From: Aristolochia californica
Taxonomy: Eukaryota; Streptophyta; Magnoliopsida; Piperales; Aristolochiaceae
Reading direction: 5' to 3'
DNA length: 64,000 nt
NCBI GenBank assembly: GCA_029961685.1
Contig: JARWKL010000001.1
Coordinates: forward strand, 30,640,295 to 30,704,294
This document shows positions 1 to 9,940 of the stretch, piece after piece. The notes under the pieces were generated by a model. The model was not told where the DNA came from, did not search any database, and saw nothing but the letters and a program-made list of their open reading frames with translations. How positions within the stretch are numbered: the first letter of the stretch is position 1; every line of letters begins with the position of its first letter. A program made the position numbers and the translations under genes.

Positions 1-1
1 A

Positions 2-600
2 TTGATGATTTTACTCGTTCCACATGGCTATTTATTTTTTAAAGAGCGATATGAAATACCATCCATATTTAAATCCTTTAATGCTAAGGTTGTCCCTCAA
101 TTTGGTGAGAAAATCAAAGAACTTAGGTCTGATAATGCCAAAGAATATACTTCCATAGATCTTGACTATTTTTTTCAAGAGAATGATATTATCCATCAAA
201 CATCTTGTGCCTACACCCACCAACAGAATGGTGGAGTAGAACAGAAGAGCTGTTACATTCTTGAGGTAGCTCGCATCTTATTGTATACCATGAAAGTCCC
301 ATAATTTTATTGGCCCCATGCCATCCTTACTGCATGCTTTCTTATAAATAGGCTGCCCTCTTCCATTCTCGGTCATAAATCTCAATATTCCTTATTGTTT
401 CCACATGCTGACACTTTTTTGCTTCCATTGAAAGTCTTCAGTTGTACATGCTTTGTTCATATTACCTCCCCACAACATAGTAAACTTGATCCAAAATCTT
501 TCAAGTGTATCTTCTTAGGATACTCTCACATGCAGAAAGGTTATATTTTCTACAATCCCATTCTTCAAAGGTTACTTGTGTCCAGGGATGTAACTTTTTT
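2..600 (+). pseudogene. Ty1/copia integrase fragment (element 1), broken
   Basis: This is the C-terminal half of a copia integrase core, which would insert retroelement cDNA into the host genome. The window edge cuts off its start. Seen: the second catalytic Asp in LRSDNAKEY (about 127-153) and the catalytic Glu in NGGVEQKS (about 228-251), with exactly 35 residues between them, the D-35-E spacing of the family. The usual copia continuation follows, with HQTSCAYT, an LEVAR helix, an INRLPSS-like segment, and then FKCIFLGYS with a VSRDVTFF end near 590. The frame changes within the first 50 bases, where a DDFTRSTW segment is read one base off. A stop interrupts at 302, so no functional enzyme is possible. 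It is continuous with RT and RNase H downstream on the same strand. Copia assignment is confident; the lineage (Ale/Ivana-like) is a guess. Confidence 0.9.
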
Positions 601-934
601 TAAGACTTTTCATACTACACTAACAATGCTCCTCTGGGTCTCTCTTCTGTACCAGCCTCCCCTCGACTGGCTGTGCCCTGTGCTATGGAAACTGTTCAAC
701 CCCTTGAAGTGCTGGCTGACACCACACTTGCTGAGTTTATAGATCCCATTGAGGTAAGTCCATCTTGTCCTATTCCTTTTGGACCACAATATGATACTCG
801 ACCCATTGCCTTAAGAAAAGAACCCACAATACTTCTCACCCCATATCCAATTTTGTGTCTCACCATCGTTTATCCTATTCATGTTGTCAATTTATTGCGT
901 CTATCTCCTCCATCTCAGTCCCACAGTCCTATCA

Positions 935-1690
935 GGAGGCTCTGAAACATCCAGGGTGGAAGGCGGCAATGGACGAAGAAATGCAGGAACTCTATGAGAA
1001 TTAGACATGGGCTCTAGTTCCTCTTCCATCAGAAAAAACCTCTCGGTTGTAAGTGGCTCTTTACAGTTAAACAAAATCCGGATGGGTCAGTTACTCGTCT
1101 TAAGGCCTACCTCATTTCCAAAAGCTATACACAGTATTATGGGATCGATTATGAGGAAACATTCTCTCTGGTGGCCAAAATGAACTCGGTACGTATTTAT
1201 TATCTCTTGCTTCTAATTCTTCCGGGTCGGTCTATCAGGTTGATGTCAAAAATGTTTTTTTCTCAATGGGGATATAAAGGAAGAAATTTATATGCAACAA
1301 CCACCTAGATTTGTGGTTGAAGGGGAGTCAGTATGTCAATTGAAAAAATCCCTTTATGGTCTGAAATAGTTTCCACACGCACGACTTGATAAATCTAGCC
1401 AAGCACTCATACATGCCGAATTTTATAGATATTTTGTAGATCATTCTGTGTTTCTTAAAGACACACCTAAAGGGAAAGTGATTTGAGCTGTATATGTTGA
1501 TGATATATTCTTAACCGACAGTGATATCGGGGCCATTCAGGAAACCAAGGAAAATATATGTGAATAATTCAAGACAAAAGATCTTGGACTACTTAAAGTA
1601 CTTTCTAGGTATTGAAGTACTATAGTCCAAACATAGGATTATACTATTTCAAAGGAAGTATGTCCTCGACCTACTGGAGGAGACAGGAAT
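935..1690 (+). pseudogene. Ty1/copia reverse transcriptase fragment (element 1), broken
   Basis: This is the decayed reverse transcriptase of copia element 1, which would copy element RNA into DNA. Seen in several frames: HPGWKAAMDEEMQEL near 950-993 (the copia RT entry segment), QVDVKNVF followed by a frame change and GDIKEEIYMQQPP near 1,240-1,310, and CQLKKSLYGLK near 1,337-1,366. The YVDDI active-site motif lies at 1,493-1,507. In-frame stops fall just after SLYGLK (about 1,367) and just before AVYVDD (about 1,484). At least two frameshifts break the segment between 1,010 and 1,260. The stretch 600-935 between integrase and RT is the usual poorly conserved linker, and I see no separate feature in it. 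Confidence 0.9.
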
Positions 1691-2450
1691 GATGGGGTGT
1701 AGATCAGCAGAAACCCCTATGGATTCTAAGAAAAAATTATCTGCAGGCACTGGAGAAGATGTGGATATAAAAAAATATCAAAGATTTGTGGGGAAACTCA
1801 TTTATCTCTATATAACAAAGCCAAAGATATCATATGCAGTAAGTGTTATGAGTCAATACATGCACACACCACAACTTACAAACTGGCAAGCACTAGAAAG
1901 AATATTCCGATATTTGAAAGGAGCCTCCAAGAAGAGGGCTTCTCTATAAGAACCATGGTCATTTCAACATAGAAGAGTTCTTTGATGCAGACTGGGCTGA
2001 TGCTCCGGATGATAGAAAATCTACTTCGGGATATTGTACAATGGTTGGAGGAAACTTGGTAATATGGAGAAGCAAGAAGCATAATGTAGTTGCAAAGTCC
2101 ATTGCAGAAGCAGAATACAGGGCTATGGCACACACAGTTAGTGAGCTTCTATGGATCAGATCCCTTCTCACTGAACGGGGATTCTATAAATAAGCCCTTA
2201 TGGATCTTCATTGCGATAATCATGTGGCAATACATATCACCTCAAATCCGGTCTTCCATGAGACAACAAACTACATTGAGGTAAAATACCATTTCGTACG
2301 AGAAAAATTCAAAACCGGCATATTATCTCTCAAACATATGTCCTCACAAGGGCAATTTACAAACATTCTCACCAAACTAGTCACTCATAAGATCTGGTCC
2401 ACCATCTGTAGCAAGCTGGGCATTTGCGATGTTTTCTCACCCTCAACTTC
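1690..2450 (+). pseudogene. Ty1/copia RT connection and RNase H fragment (element 1), broken
   Basis: This is the 3' end of the copia polyprotein: the RT connection, then RNase H, which would degrade the RNA strand of the cDNA hybrid. Seen: YQRFVGKLIYL and YAVSVMSQYMHTPQ (about 1,777-1,875), then the RYLKGA segment before a frame change near 1,945. RNase H begins with FFDADWADAPDDRKSTSGY (about 1,980-2,035). SKKHNVVAKSIAEAEYRAM follows at about 2,072-2,130. LHCDNHVAIHITSNPVFHE lies at about 2,203-2,260 after a stop at 2,191. The VKYHFVREKF block (about 2,281-2,310) and the C-terminal KLGICDVF segment complete the domain. Acidic catalytic positions are still readable, but stops and frame changes make it non-functional. 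The polypurine tract and LTR follow directly. Confidence 0.9.
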
Positions 2451-2872
2451 AAGGGGAGTGTTACAAGGTGGGACCAAACCCACCATGACCACACGAGTTG
2501 GCATGATGAGTCATCACACAAGCTGGAATCCTTATCACGCGAGTTGGAAGATTTGGCAATCTTCCTTGATTAATGTAATTGATTTATCTTCTCTTAATTT
2601 ATGTAGATTTGGATAATCACAATTGATGTAGTTAGGGATCCTAACTTATCTATGAAGTTTCCCTAAATATGTAATGGAAATAGTATAAATATTGGTCTTG
2701 GTTGAAGGGTTCAATCAAGCTCTCCACTTCTCAAGTCGTGGAAGAATCTCTCTCTAGCCTAAAGTCTTTTTCTCTCTTTTATCTTCTCTACTCTCTACTC
2801 TCTCTCTCTCTCTTTCTTTCTCTCTCTCCTTGTTCTTTTTCTTCTCCCTCTCTCATCTTGCTCGAGGTTTCA
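2451..2872 (+). mobile_element. Polypurine tract and 3' LTR of copia element 1
   Basis: The purine run AAGGGGAG at 2,451-2,458 sits right after the RNase H reading frame, where a polypurine tract is expected. It is followed by TGTTACAAGG at 2,459, a typical LTR start. A TATA-like box (TATAAAT, 2,684-2,690) lies inside. A CT-rich stretch (about 2,790-2,850) follows, as often seen in plant LTR leaders. The LTR end is less sure; I place it at the CA at 2,871-2,872, giving about 414 bp. No second LTR copy is in the window to confirm the ends. Confidence 0.7.
2785..2850. repeat. CT-rich low-complexity tract
   Basis: A pyrimidine-rich stretch of mostly CT repeats lies inside the LTR of copia element 1, between its TATA-like box and its probable 3' end. 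It produces a Ser/Leu-rich reading frame that I do not regard as a gene. Confidence 0.85.
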
Positions 2873-2934
2873 ATCATGGGTCCTAAATTCAACAGACACC
2901 ATGACACCAAAAGACTTAAAGAGAAGTAAGACTT

Positions 2935-3665
2935 TTGATCTTTCTTTTAATAAGAACAACCATATAGCCTGAGATAAATCATCCACAAATGTAATGAAGT
3001 ACTATGAATGGGAAACATTAGAGATGTTCTTGGGTCCCCACACATCAGTATGTACTAAAGAAAATGAAGCCACACCTTTGATTTTTCCTTGAGGAGAATA
3101 CGTACTCTTTTGGTGTTTACTTACTAACAATCTTCATAGTTCAAATTGGAAACAAAATGCAATGTAGGAATCATATGTTTGAGAGATTGCAAGGATGGAT
3201 ACCCTAACCTATTGTGCCATTGAAGAGCTTTATGTTGAACACTAGTTGTGGCTGTGAGTCCTGGTGAATCAAGATAATAGAGCCCTCCTCTTCAACGACC
3301 TCCACCAATAACCTGTTTTATCTTTAGATCCTGAAGAACACAAGTAGTGGGGAAAAAAATAATGGAACAGTTAAATTTCTTTGTGAGTTGACTAACAAAT
3401 AAAAAATTTCAGGGAAACTCAAAAAAAAAGGACATCTTTAAAATGAAGGGTAGGTTTAGAAAATGTGGACCCTACCCCACACACCTTGTTTTGGGATCCA
3501 TCTGCTATGAAAATAAACTTGTCAATCAAACAAGGAGATATAGAACTCAAGAGGGTACCATTACGTATCAAGTGATCCAGGATAGAGAAGTAACTAAAGC
3601 CATACCTATTATAGAAGTAGAAACAATAGGAGAAGCCTTGTTTATTGAGGCTTGGTTTGTGGTTT
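2935..3665 (-). pseudogene. Ty1/copia protease and GAG-pre-integrase fragment, minus strand
   Basis: Read on the minus strand, this is a second copia element (element Y) running opposite to element 1. Seen on the reverse complement: a segment around 3,400-3,560 that resembles the stretch after the copia protease active site. A GAG-pre-integrase segment (ALQWHNRLGYPSLQSLKH) follows at about 3,175-3,230, and then the start of integrase, running down to about 2,940. The LWHNRLGHPS-type motif is diagnostic of the zinc-binding region before copia integrase. Many stops and frame changes are present. The plus-strand open frame at 3,443-3,667 is a shadow of it. Element Y may be the same element whose minus-strand primer site lies at 6,151, with a foreign LTR inserted between; that link is inference. 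Confidence 0.7.
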
Positions 3666-4030
3666 GACCCACCATATGCTATATCTTCTGAAGTAGTTCA
3701 AGCTCTTCTGTAAAGATGGTCTTCTTGCCTCTGGTGTTCTCAAGAGCCATCATAGAGCTGAACTCTTGAACAAATTGAACCATTTAAAAGGGAGTTTGTA
3801 TCAAGCTAACAATAGTCAACAAATAATAACCCAAGGTAATCAATCTGAGGATATCCTTCTTCAACCCTAATGTCTCAATCAAAGAGACACAACAGCAGTT
3901 GTTGTAATGAACCAAGGCCCAAGTAGCATTTATGCCACAACAAGGGAAATAGGATGAACCAGAATTAACAACAGATAATAGTACATGGCAGCGGGTAACA
4001 TATAAATAAAAAAATCCTCAAGTGTAAATA
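3666..4030 (-). pseudogene. Possible copia gag remnant, minus strand
   Basis: This lies immediately upstream (minus sense) of the copia protease remnant, where gag is expected. Reverse-strand translation gives scattered polar, charged segments such as MVQFVQEFSSMM and FTEELELLQKI, but no zinc knuckle that I can identify. A short stretch at about 3,868-3,905 (GTCTC...AAAGAGACA...CAGCAG) resembles 7,697-7,728, which suggests shared repeat content. The call rests mainly on position. Confidence 0.3.
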
Positions 4031-4915
4031 AGGACGTGTGAGACCATTTTTTTTGCAGCACATTCAAATGAGCTGCATATCGCTATCTTCCAAAGGTGTG
4101 CTGAACCGAGAGTTAGAAGCTCGATCCTTATGTCAAGGGCCCACTAGTTTGATAATTAAACCAAAGACCCGAGAGCTTGATAGTTAATAATGTTGAGTGC
4201 TTGACCCAAAGGACTACTGTAAGGTGTTCAAAAAATTCGTCTTCAATCTGTTCTTGAATTAGAATCTTTTGCCAAAGATGCTGATTTAATTAAGCAACAT
4301 TAAAACAAGAAGGATCTGTTTAGGAACCCAGTCTGAATCCAGAATAAGAAAGTCTCTTATCTTGACAAATATATCTCATTTGATTCAAGGAATGTTTCTA
4401 AAAAAATAAAATTGATCCTCCTCGGATTTTGTGTCTCATAAACCAGAAACTTTCAATCTAAGCAGTAACAACTTCCTGAGAATAGAATAATGAAATGCTA
4501 AACAGAGAATACTGCTAGTTTATCCTTCCTTTAACAAAGGGGAAGCACAAGAGAGAGTTTCTAATCTAAGCAAGTCAGAATAATAATCATTCCAAGATAA
4601 CTAAAAAATTACCAGCTGAGTTGTTGCAGTTCATGCCCATGAACCATGAATTCTTCGGAATTCAGTTCAGCAACTTCAATATTTTAAAGAGATCTGGGAT
4701 GAACCGATGTTACTGTGAACAAAGAACAATGCTGCTGAAAAAATATTGTTGTTGTTTTACAATAAGATTGAATCATAGCTTATGTAACCAACGCTGTTCT
4801 TTGAGCCAAGATTTAGTTTTAACATAGTTGTTTCAATACCTGCTGCCCGATCTTTGTAAAAGAAAGTAACACAAGGCTGGAAGGAGCAATCCTACATGAC
4901 TGATTGATAAAAAAA
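4031..4915. other. Unassigned decayed repeat-like sequence
   Basis: No recognisable gene, LTR end or RNA gene is visible here. The sequence is AT-rich with stops in all frames. The small open frame at 4,621-4,827 has no domain I recognise. It lies between a minus-strand copia remnant and a SIRE-like LTR, so it is most likely decayed element Y interior. Confidence 0.5.
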
Positions 4916-4919
4916 AATC

Positions 4920-5886
4920 TTGTCAATTAGGGACATAAAGCATGATCGACCATGGGAAGTTCATGGATCGATCATACTTGCGTTGAATTGCCAAAGGGAA
5001 CTCCGATTGATCGATCATACTTGGGCAGTGATCAATAAACTTGAAATGTCATACCCAATAGAAGGATATTAATTGATCATACCATTGATCAATAAGACAT
5101 TCTAACAAAGAAATCGGTTACACTCAATTGATCAATCGATCACTTTGCAATGATTAATTAGTGTAAACATTGACTTTGCCAAACAGGCAGAAAACGACTA
5201 GTTTGTCTCAGGGGACATATAAATACCCCATCAAACCTCCCATAAAGAAATTAATGAGCATTTATTGGCTTATCCTTGAGCTTTTATTCTCAAATAATTA
5301 AATAACTTCTCAAAGTGCTTTTGAGTGAAAGAGAGAGTTATTCCTTTGAAAATTGCCATACTCTTTCCTCCATTCCTCTCCTTACATATGCATTAGACAA
5401 GCACCTATCTTTTCATTGTTCTGAAAAGTTGGATGCATGGATCTCTCAAGGAGAAGGTACTCTCCAAGTGTAAAGGGTATAAGTGTTATACCTTTCGTAC
5501 ATTTTCATTTGTGAAAGGTTCATCTAGAACCTATTGTAATCTAGATAGAAAGGACCTAACTAGAGCTAGAGTCTAGCCAATCTCTTAGAGAGATTGATTT
5601 TAAAAGCGTGTATTTGAGCTACACGTGGCTTAAAGAGAGTCAAAATCCCTTTGATGTAAATTGTATCTATTAAAGCTAAAATTTTAGAATTTCACAAACA
5701 TGGGTTATTGGGTGTTGAATACCAATAGGGGAACATCAAACAAAAAAAATCTAGTGTTATCCCTATGGTGTGTAAATGCTTTTATTTTGAATTGCATGAT
5801 TGTATGTTTTATATTTCCACACCTTACTTAAAATTTCTATTGTAAATCTCAATTCACCCCCTCTTGAGAAGCCACTTGGGCCAACA
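4920..5886 (+). mobile_element. SIRE/Maximus-like copia LTR, probably solo
   Basis: A TATA-like box (CATATAAATA, 5,216-5,225) and the 3' end mark this as an LTR. The end reads CAATTCACCCCCTCTTGAG (about 5,850-5,868) and then GGGCCAACA, closing with CA at 5,886. A pyrimidine-rich AATTCACCCCC stretch just inside the LTR end is typical of the SIRE/Maximus copia lineage. No clean tRNA-Met primer site follows; the next bases are only a weak match. No gag follows either, so a solo or broken LTR fits best. Repeated GATCGATCAT/GATCAAT words occupy 4,940-5,160. The left end is uncertain. A similar AAAGCATGAT word with GATC repeats recurs at 15,840-15,957. Confidence 0.55.
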
Positions 5887-6150
5887 GATTGAACAATGTG
5901 AAATAGGCAAATAAATTAAAGAAAAACCAAATTAGGATAGGAAAAAAAACAAAATAAGTGTGGAAATCACAATGGAGTACACAGTCCAATAAAGGGGTCT
6001 TTTCAACAAATACAAGAAACTAATATTAAACAAAGGATAATAGTATGCCAATAGTAAGGAAAAGCAACAAAGAAAAGATTGAGCAGCAAAGAAGAACAAG
6101 ATTCATAAATGAAAATACATCACCTCTATAAGTTAATGAAGAACAATATG
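5887..6150. other. AT-rich spacer, possible element Y leader
   Basis: This is an A-rich stretch with no open frame of interest. On the minus strand it would be the leader between the primer site at 6,151-6,161 and the start of gag. I see nothing else in it. Confidence 0.4.
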
Positions 6151-6161
6151 TTTTGATACCA
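6151..6161 (-). other. Primer binding site (tRNA-Met type), minus strand
   Basis: The plus strand reads TTTTGATACCA; its complement TGGTATCAAAA is close to the TGGTATCAGAGC primer site complementary to plant initiator tRNA-Met. Its position just inside a probable LTR end supports the call. Confidence 0.6.
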
Positions 6162-6171
6162 TATTATACTT

Positions 6172-6660
6172 TGAAGGAAAAATATGAGAAAGATTGGGGT
6201 TTATAGACTCTCCTCTTCAATTAATAACTTAAATAATATTAATAATTACATCCATGTCCTTACTCCTCATAAGCCATAGGAAACTACTTTCTACCAGAAA
6301 GGTCTTTCATTAAAAAGTCAAACTATATAAACCCTAAATTGTACCATCTAATTGATTTCTCAATCAATCAAGTAGTTCACCCTTTGATAAGTGGGTTCTA
6401 TCTCCAAATCTTTGAAGCTCCACCACCATCTTCCTCGTCTACCACCTTCCATCCTTCTCTATCAATAAGATCTTCCACAATACCTATGCTCTAATCACTC
6501 CTCACACCACTAACATTTCCCTTTCCAAAACACTAGTGGACCAACCTTTCCATAATACATGAACCCCTCACTTCTTTTCTCTCATCTCTTGAGACATCTC
6601 TCTTTATTACCCACACAATTATCTCCCACATGCCCAGACATGTTCCTCTAGACACCTCTC
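6172..6660 (-). mobile_element. Probable 5' LTR of minus-strand copia element Y
   Basis: This segment starts about 10 bases beyond the primer site complement at 6,151-6,161 and ends where the next LTR begins at 6,661. On the minus strand it contains a TATA-like TTTATATAG near 6,325. There is no second copy to prove the ends, so the boundaries are inferred from the neighbours. Its orientation agrees with the minus-strand copia remnant at 2,935-3,665. Confidence 0.45.
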
Positions 6661-7102
6661 TGTTGAATTTATGGAAAAGAGTAATACTTCATTGACTTCA
6701 TTAACTTATTATAATCAAAGTACATGAACCTCTATTTATAATAGAGGAAGGTAGTAGAGTCTAATTACAATAAAACTATCTTTGTCCCAATTACACCAAA
6801 ACTCTAACACTTAAAGATAAGTCCTAACATAATTAAATAACTCAATATAGATAAAAGACAAATATAACTCAAACTAGAACCCTTCTAGGACGTGAACATA
6901 AGATAAATATGCCTTTGTGAGTCCTTCTTGATCTTCCAACTTATGTGATAAGGATGCCAACTCGTGGTAATCATGGTGGGTCCTACTTCTTATGTGCTTA
7001 GGCCCATTTTGTGGGCCTTCCTTGGACGTGTAGCCCATCTTATAATACTCTTAGATATGTGGGCCTTCCTTGTTCGTGTGGGCTTGGGCCTATCTTTCAA
7101 TA
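6661..7102 (-). mobile_element. LTR of family X, minus strand
   Basis: The plus strand begins TGTTGAATTT at 6,661 (the complement ends ...AAATTCAACA). On the minus strand the LTR starts next to the complement of a polypurine tract (TCCCCCTCAAGCT, about 7,104-7,116). The TATA-like box TATTATAAATAGAGG (minus strand, about 6,735-6,752) and the upstream TGTAATTGGG segment match the plus-strand LTR at 13,069-13,380 in the same order. The two are therefore members of one family in opposite orientations. Confidence 0.7.
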
Positions 7103-7441
7103 ATCCCCCTCAAGCTAGGGGTGAGAGAACAACATGAACTCCCAACTTGCTGCAAATGATGTATATAATCTTTTTGCATAAAAGGGCACATCTTCCAACT
7201 CTCCCCCTCACACTATTGCGTCCTTCCATGAGGCCTAGCTGGCATAATATAAGTGAGAGTAAAAATCACTCCTAACCGATAAGACATTACTCCATACTCC
7301 AGTCCTGATGCTGGATGTAGGGCACACTCTGTCTTCTGTAGGTAGTGTGTCTATCGACATTGCTCTGAAGTGTCGACCACCGTGTCCCACCACAGGACAA
7401 TGACTCTCAAGTGGTAGGAGTAATAAAAGCCATTACAGGAA

Positions 7442-7486
<45 letters not shown>

Positions 7487-7493
7487 CGGGGGG
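7442..7493 (+). repeat. Poly-G homopolymer (45 G, one C, six G)
   Basis: G runs without interruption from 7,442 to 7,486, then comes C at 7,487 and G again from 7,488 to 7,493. Such a run can form G-quadruplex structures and is hard to sequence, so the length may not be exact. On the minus strand it creates a meaningless polyproline reading frame. Confidence 0.95.
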
Positions 7494-7500
7494 TAGTGGG

Positions 7501-7660
7501 TTTATTTATATTGGTGTCCCAATCCAAACACCAACTCTCATGGTATCCCAACCATGATATTTTTTAGGGTTAAATTTATCATGATGTCCCAATGCGGGCA
7601 CCGACTCTCATGGTGTCCCAACTGTGTTATTTTTTAGAGTCAAATAAATTATGGTATAAG
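7501..7660 (+). repeat. Diverged ~70-bp tandem repeat
   Basis: Two adjacent units share TGTCCCAAT, then a CACC block, then ACTCTCATGGTGTCCCAAC and ATATTTTTTAGGGT-like ends. The units begin near 7,511 and 7,581, a 70-bp spacing, with the start of a third near 7,651. A weaker related stretch with TGTCCCACC and GACTCTCAAG lies at about 7,380-7,415, left of the poly-G run, so the poly-G sits inside the repeat block. Confidence 0.75.
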
Positions 7661-7965
7661 AAAAGGTACTGAGGCCACCTCTATTTCAATAATAATGTCT
7701 CATCCAAAGAGACATAATAACAGCAGCTGTAATGTAACACGACCATCTTCCAACACATATAACACGAATTGAAATAATAAACCTTGTAAAAGGACCCATG
7801 AAATAATCATAATCCGATATAAATATTTTTTCTTAGATGCATAAGCTTCATCTTTTGTGCTCCCCCTTTCTTGAATATTTTGGTGACATAAACTTATCCA
7901 CAACATATGGAATAAAATACCTCTTTCTTGTACTTCTTCTACTTCTCCTCCTCAAGCTGGGAGGT

Positions 7966-8780
7966 AATATCAGTGATCCTAGCTTGAACCAAATATCATA
8001 GATGCAACAATAAGACAAAATAACATAGATGTAGTAATAAGCCCTTAAACCAGGGAGAAGTTAGATATTTTCCTGATATAGCAACTAAAACAGTGATGCA
8101 AAACAAAGGGCATAAATTTGTATTTTTCAATACAATAGAATACCAGCATGACCTTTGATTCTTCCAATGCAAAAATATCTTTAAATATAGATCAGATTGA
8201 CATGAAATTTTCTAATTATTAAACTAGACTTAAATAAATTTCATCCAAGTGTAAATTATCTTCATAAAATATAATTATTAGAAGACAAATAATCTGATAT
8301 ATTTTGGTCTCTATCATTTGGCTGAACTATGCATTGTTTCTCCTTTTTTTCCTGCAAGACCATTGAATCTTCCAAGATCAATATCTCCTTATAGGAAACT
8401 CAGATCAAGATTTAGTTGAATATTTAAGAAAATAAACTGACACATCTTTCGTTTTATATATAATTCTCCATATAAAGTCTCATTCTTGATAGCATAAAAT
8501 ACATGGGAATTTGGAGCTTTCTACTGCTGCTCGAACCTCTTTTGCAATCTGATCTTTGCTCATTCAAATATCAATATCTCTCTGTAGATAACTCCGATTG
8601 GAAAAAAAAAAATTTCCTTGGAAAGTGGACTCAAATAGATTTCCTTCAATATATAATTTTCAATATGAAAAACTCACTATAGAGTTCTCCTCAACGAGCT
8701 CTAGGGTTTTCAAGCTTCCCTTTGGCTTGATATTTCATTTTCGTTCTCCATGTCTACCTACTATCCCTACTATCCATATC
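7966..8780. repeat. AT-rich region with three diverged ~200-bp repeats
   Basis: Three segments starting near 8,150, 8,357 and 8,550 share the same ordered words. These are CTTCCAA/TTCAAA, a CAATATCT-like word, GAAACTCAGAT/GATAACTCCGAT, an AATAGATTTC-like word, and a TATATAATT...AATATGAAA end. Spacing is about 200 bp. They are strongly diverged and have no coding potential. The origin is unknown; a decayed LTR or untranslated leader is possible. Confidence 0.5.
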
Positions 8781-8782
8781 GT

Positions 8783-9904
8783 AATTTGTGGCAGCTCCCA
8801 CATCCTCCCAAAGAATCCATGTGTCAGATCCGGGACCACAACACTATATATCCATGGACTTCATTGATGGCCTTCCCCCCTTGTCCGGTAAATCAGTTAT
8901 ATTTGTAGTGGTTGACCGTTTCTCAAAGTATGACCATTTCCTCTGTCTGGTGCATCCTTACACTGCAGCTCAAGTAGCTCAACTATTCATGGATAATATT
9001 GTCCGGTTACATGGGATGCTTGCCTCCATTACCAATGACAGGGATGCCATCTTTACCAGTACGTTCTAGAAGGAACTATTCAAGCTGCAAGGCACGAAGT
9101 TGGAGTTCTCTTCCACCTTCCATCCACAGACTGATGGACAGACCGAGGTCGTTAACCGAACGATTGAGATGTATCTCCGTTGTTTTGTGGGGGACTCTCC
9201 TAAACGATGGGTTAAGTGGCAGGCATGGGCAGAATTCTGTTACAACACATCCTACCACATGGCACTCGACACTACTCCATTCAAGGTAGTATATGGTAGA
9301 GATCCGCCTCGACTTTTATCGTATGAACCAGGTGCATCCAAGGTTGCCACCTTGGACCAGGCTTTAGCAAAAAGGGACACCATGCTCAGTGAGGTGCGCA
9401 CTCATCTCCAGGAGGCCCAACATACTATGAAATTATATTATGATAAGCAGCACCGGGAAGTATTCTTTTCTCCGGGAGATTTTGTATGGTTGAGTCTCCA
9501 ACATTACAGACAGCTTTCACTGACAGCTTCCAAACGTCACAAGCTATCTCCCAAGTATTATGGTCCCTTTCAGGTGTTAGACCGCATTGGCACAGTCGCC
9601 TACCACTTGCAGCTTCTGCCAGAAGCAAAGATCCACAATGTGTTTCATGTCTCCCAAATGAAGGCCTTCCGAGGCGACTCCCCCTTGCTGCACACTGTTC
9701 TGCCACCACTACATGAGGGACATGTCCTTTCTACTCGAGCTCAGATGTTGCAGGCTCATCGCATCCAGGGCGATTAGGAGGTACTTGTGCAATGGTCTGA
9801 CACTGACCCTAGTGACACTACAAGGGAGCCCTTAGCGGCTTTCTGGTCTCTATACCACTCTTTTGAGCTTGAGGACAAGTTTTTTTTCTTCATGAGAGGG
9901 TTGA
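8783..9904 (+). pseudogene. Ty3/gypsy chromovirus integrase with chromodomain (gypsy 1), broken
   Basis: This is the 3' end of a gypsy polyprotein. Integrase would insert the element, and the C-terminal chromodomain would target chromatin. Seen: catalytic Asp in ISMDFIDGLP (about 8,848-8,877), second Asp in NDRDAIFTSTF (about 9,034-9,066), and catalytic Glu in [13 protein letters not shown] (about 9,121-9,159). The integrase C-terminal segment follows, with PGDFVWLSL and [13 protein letters not shown] (about 9,475-9,578), and then [13 protein letters not shown]. Past a stop at 9,775, EVLVQWSDTD and FELEDK form the chromodomain (about 9,778-9,880). Two breaks are amber codons in place of an expected Trp, at about 9,068 and 9,775. 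A long open frame survives between them (225 codons). RT and protease are absent upstream, so it is 5' truncated. Confidence 0.92.
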
Positions 9905-9940
9905 TGTTATGGACTCTATAGCATCCTGAGTTATCAATAG
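9905..9940 (+). mobile_element. Truncated start of gypsy 1 LTR
   Basis: TGTTATGGACTCTATAGCAT begins at 9,905 directly after the chromodomain frame. It is identical over its first ~20 bases to the LTR at 11,269 and similar to the one at 12,247. After about 35 bases it gives way to unrelated sequence that reads as a host-gene fragment. Confidence 0.8.

Larger units (their letters stand above)
7103..7965 (-). mobile_element. 3' interior of family X element, minus strand, with inserted low-complexity DNA
   Basis: This is the family X interior between its coding end and its polypurine tract. The stretch 7,815-7,965, read on the minus strand, matches 12,835-12,985 on the plus strand. Shared words include GTACAAGAAAGAGGTATTTT, then a GTTGTGG block, then ATATTCAAGAAAGGGG. 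In the plus copy this block is ~100 bp from the PPT, but here it is ~700 bp away. The extra DNA holds the poly-G run and the ~70-bp tandem repeats. I recognise no enzyme domain; the short open frame at 7,700-7,906 (minus) is not convincing as a gene. Confidence 0.55.

Noticed and set aside
2702..2929. Ser/Leu-rich frame with a signal-peptide look
   Set aside because: It comes from the CT-rich tract in the copia LTR; there is no conserved domain.
7351..7551. Minus-strand polyproline reading frame
   Set aside because: It is only the translation of the poly-G run and has no flanking domain.
9425..9709. Minus-strand frame opposite the gypsy integrase
   Set aside because: It is a shadow of the plus-strand integrase, which has clear motifs.
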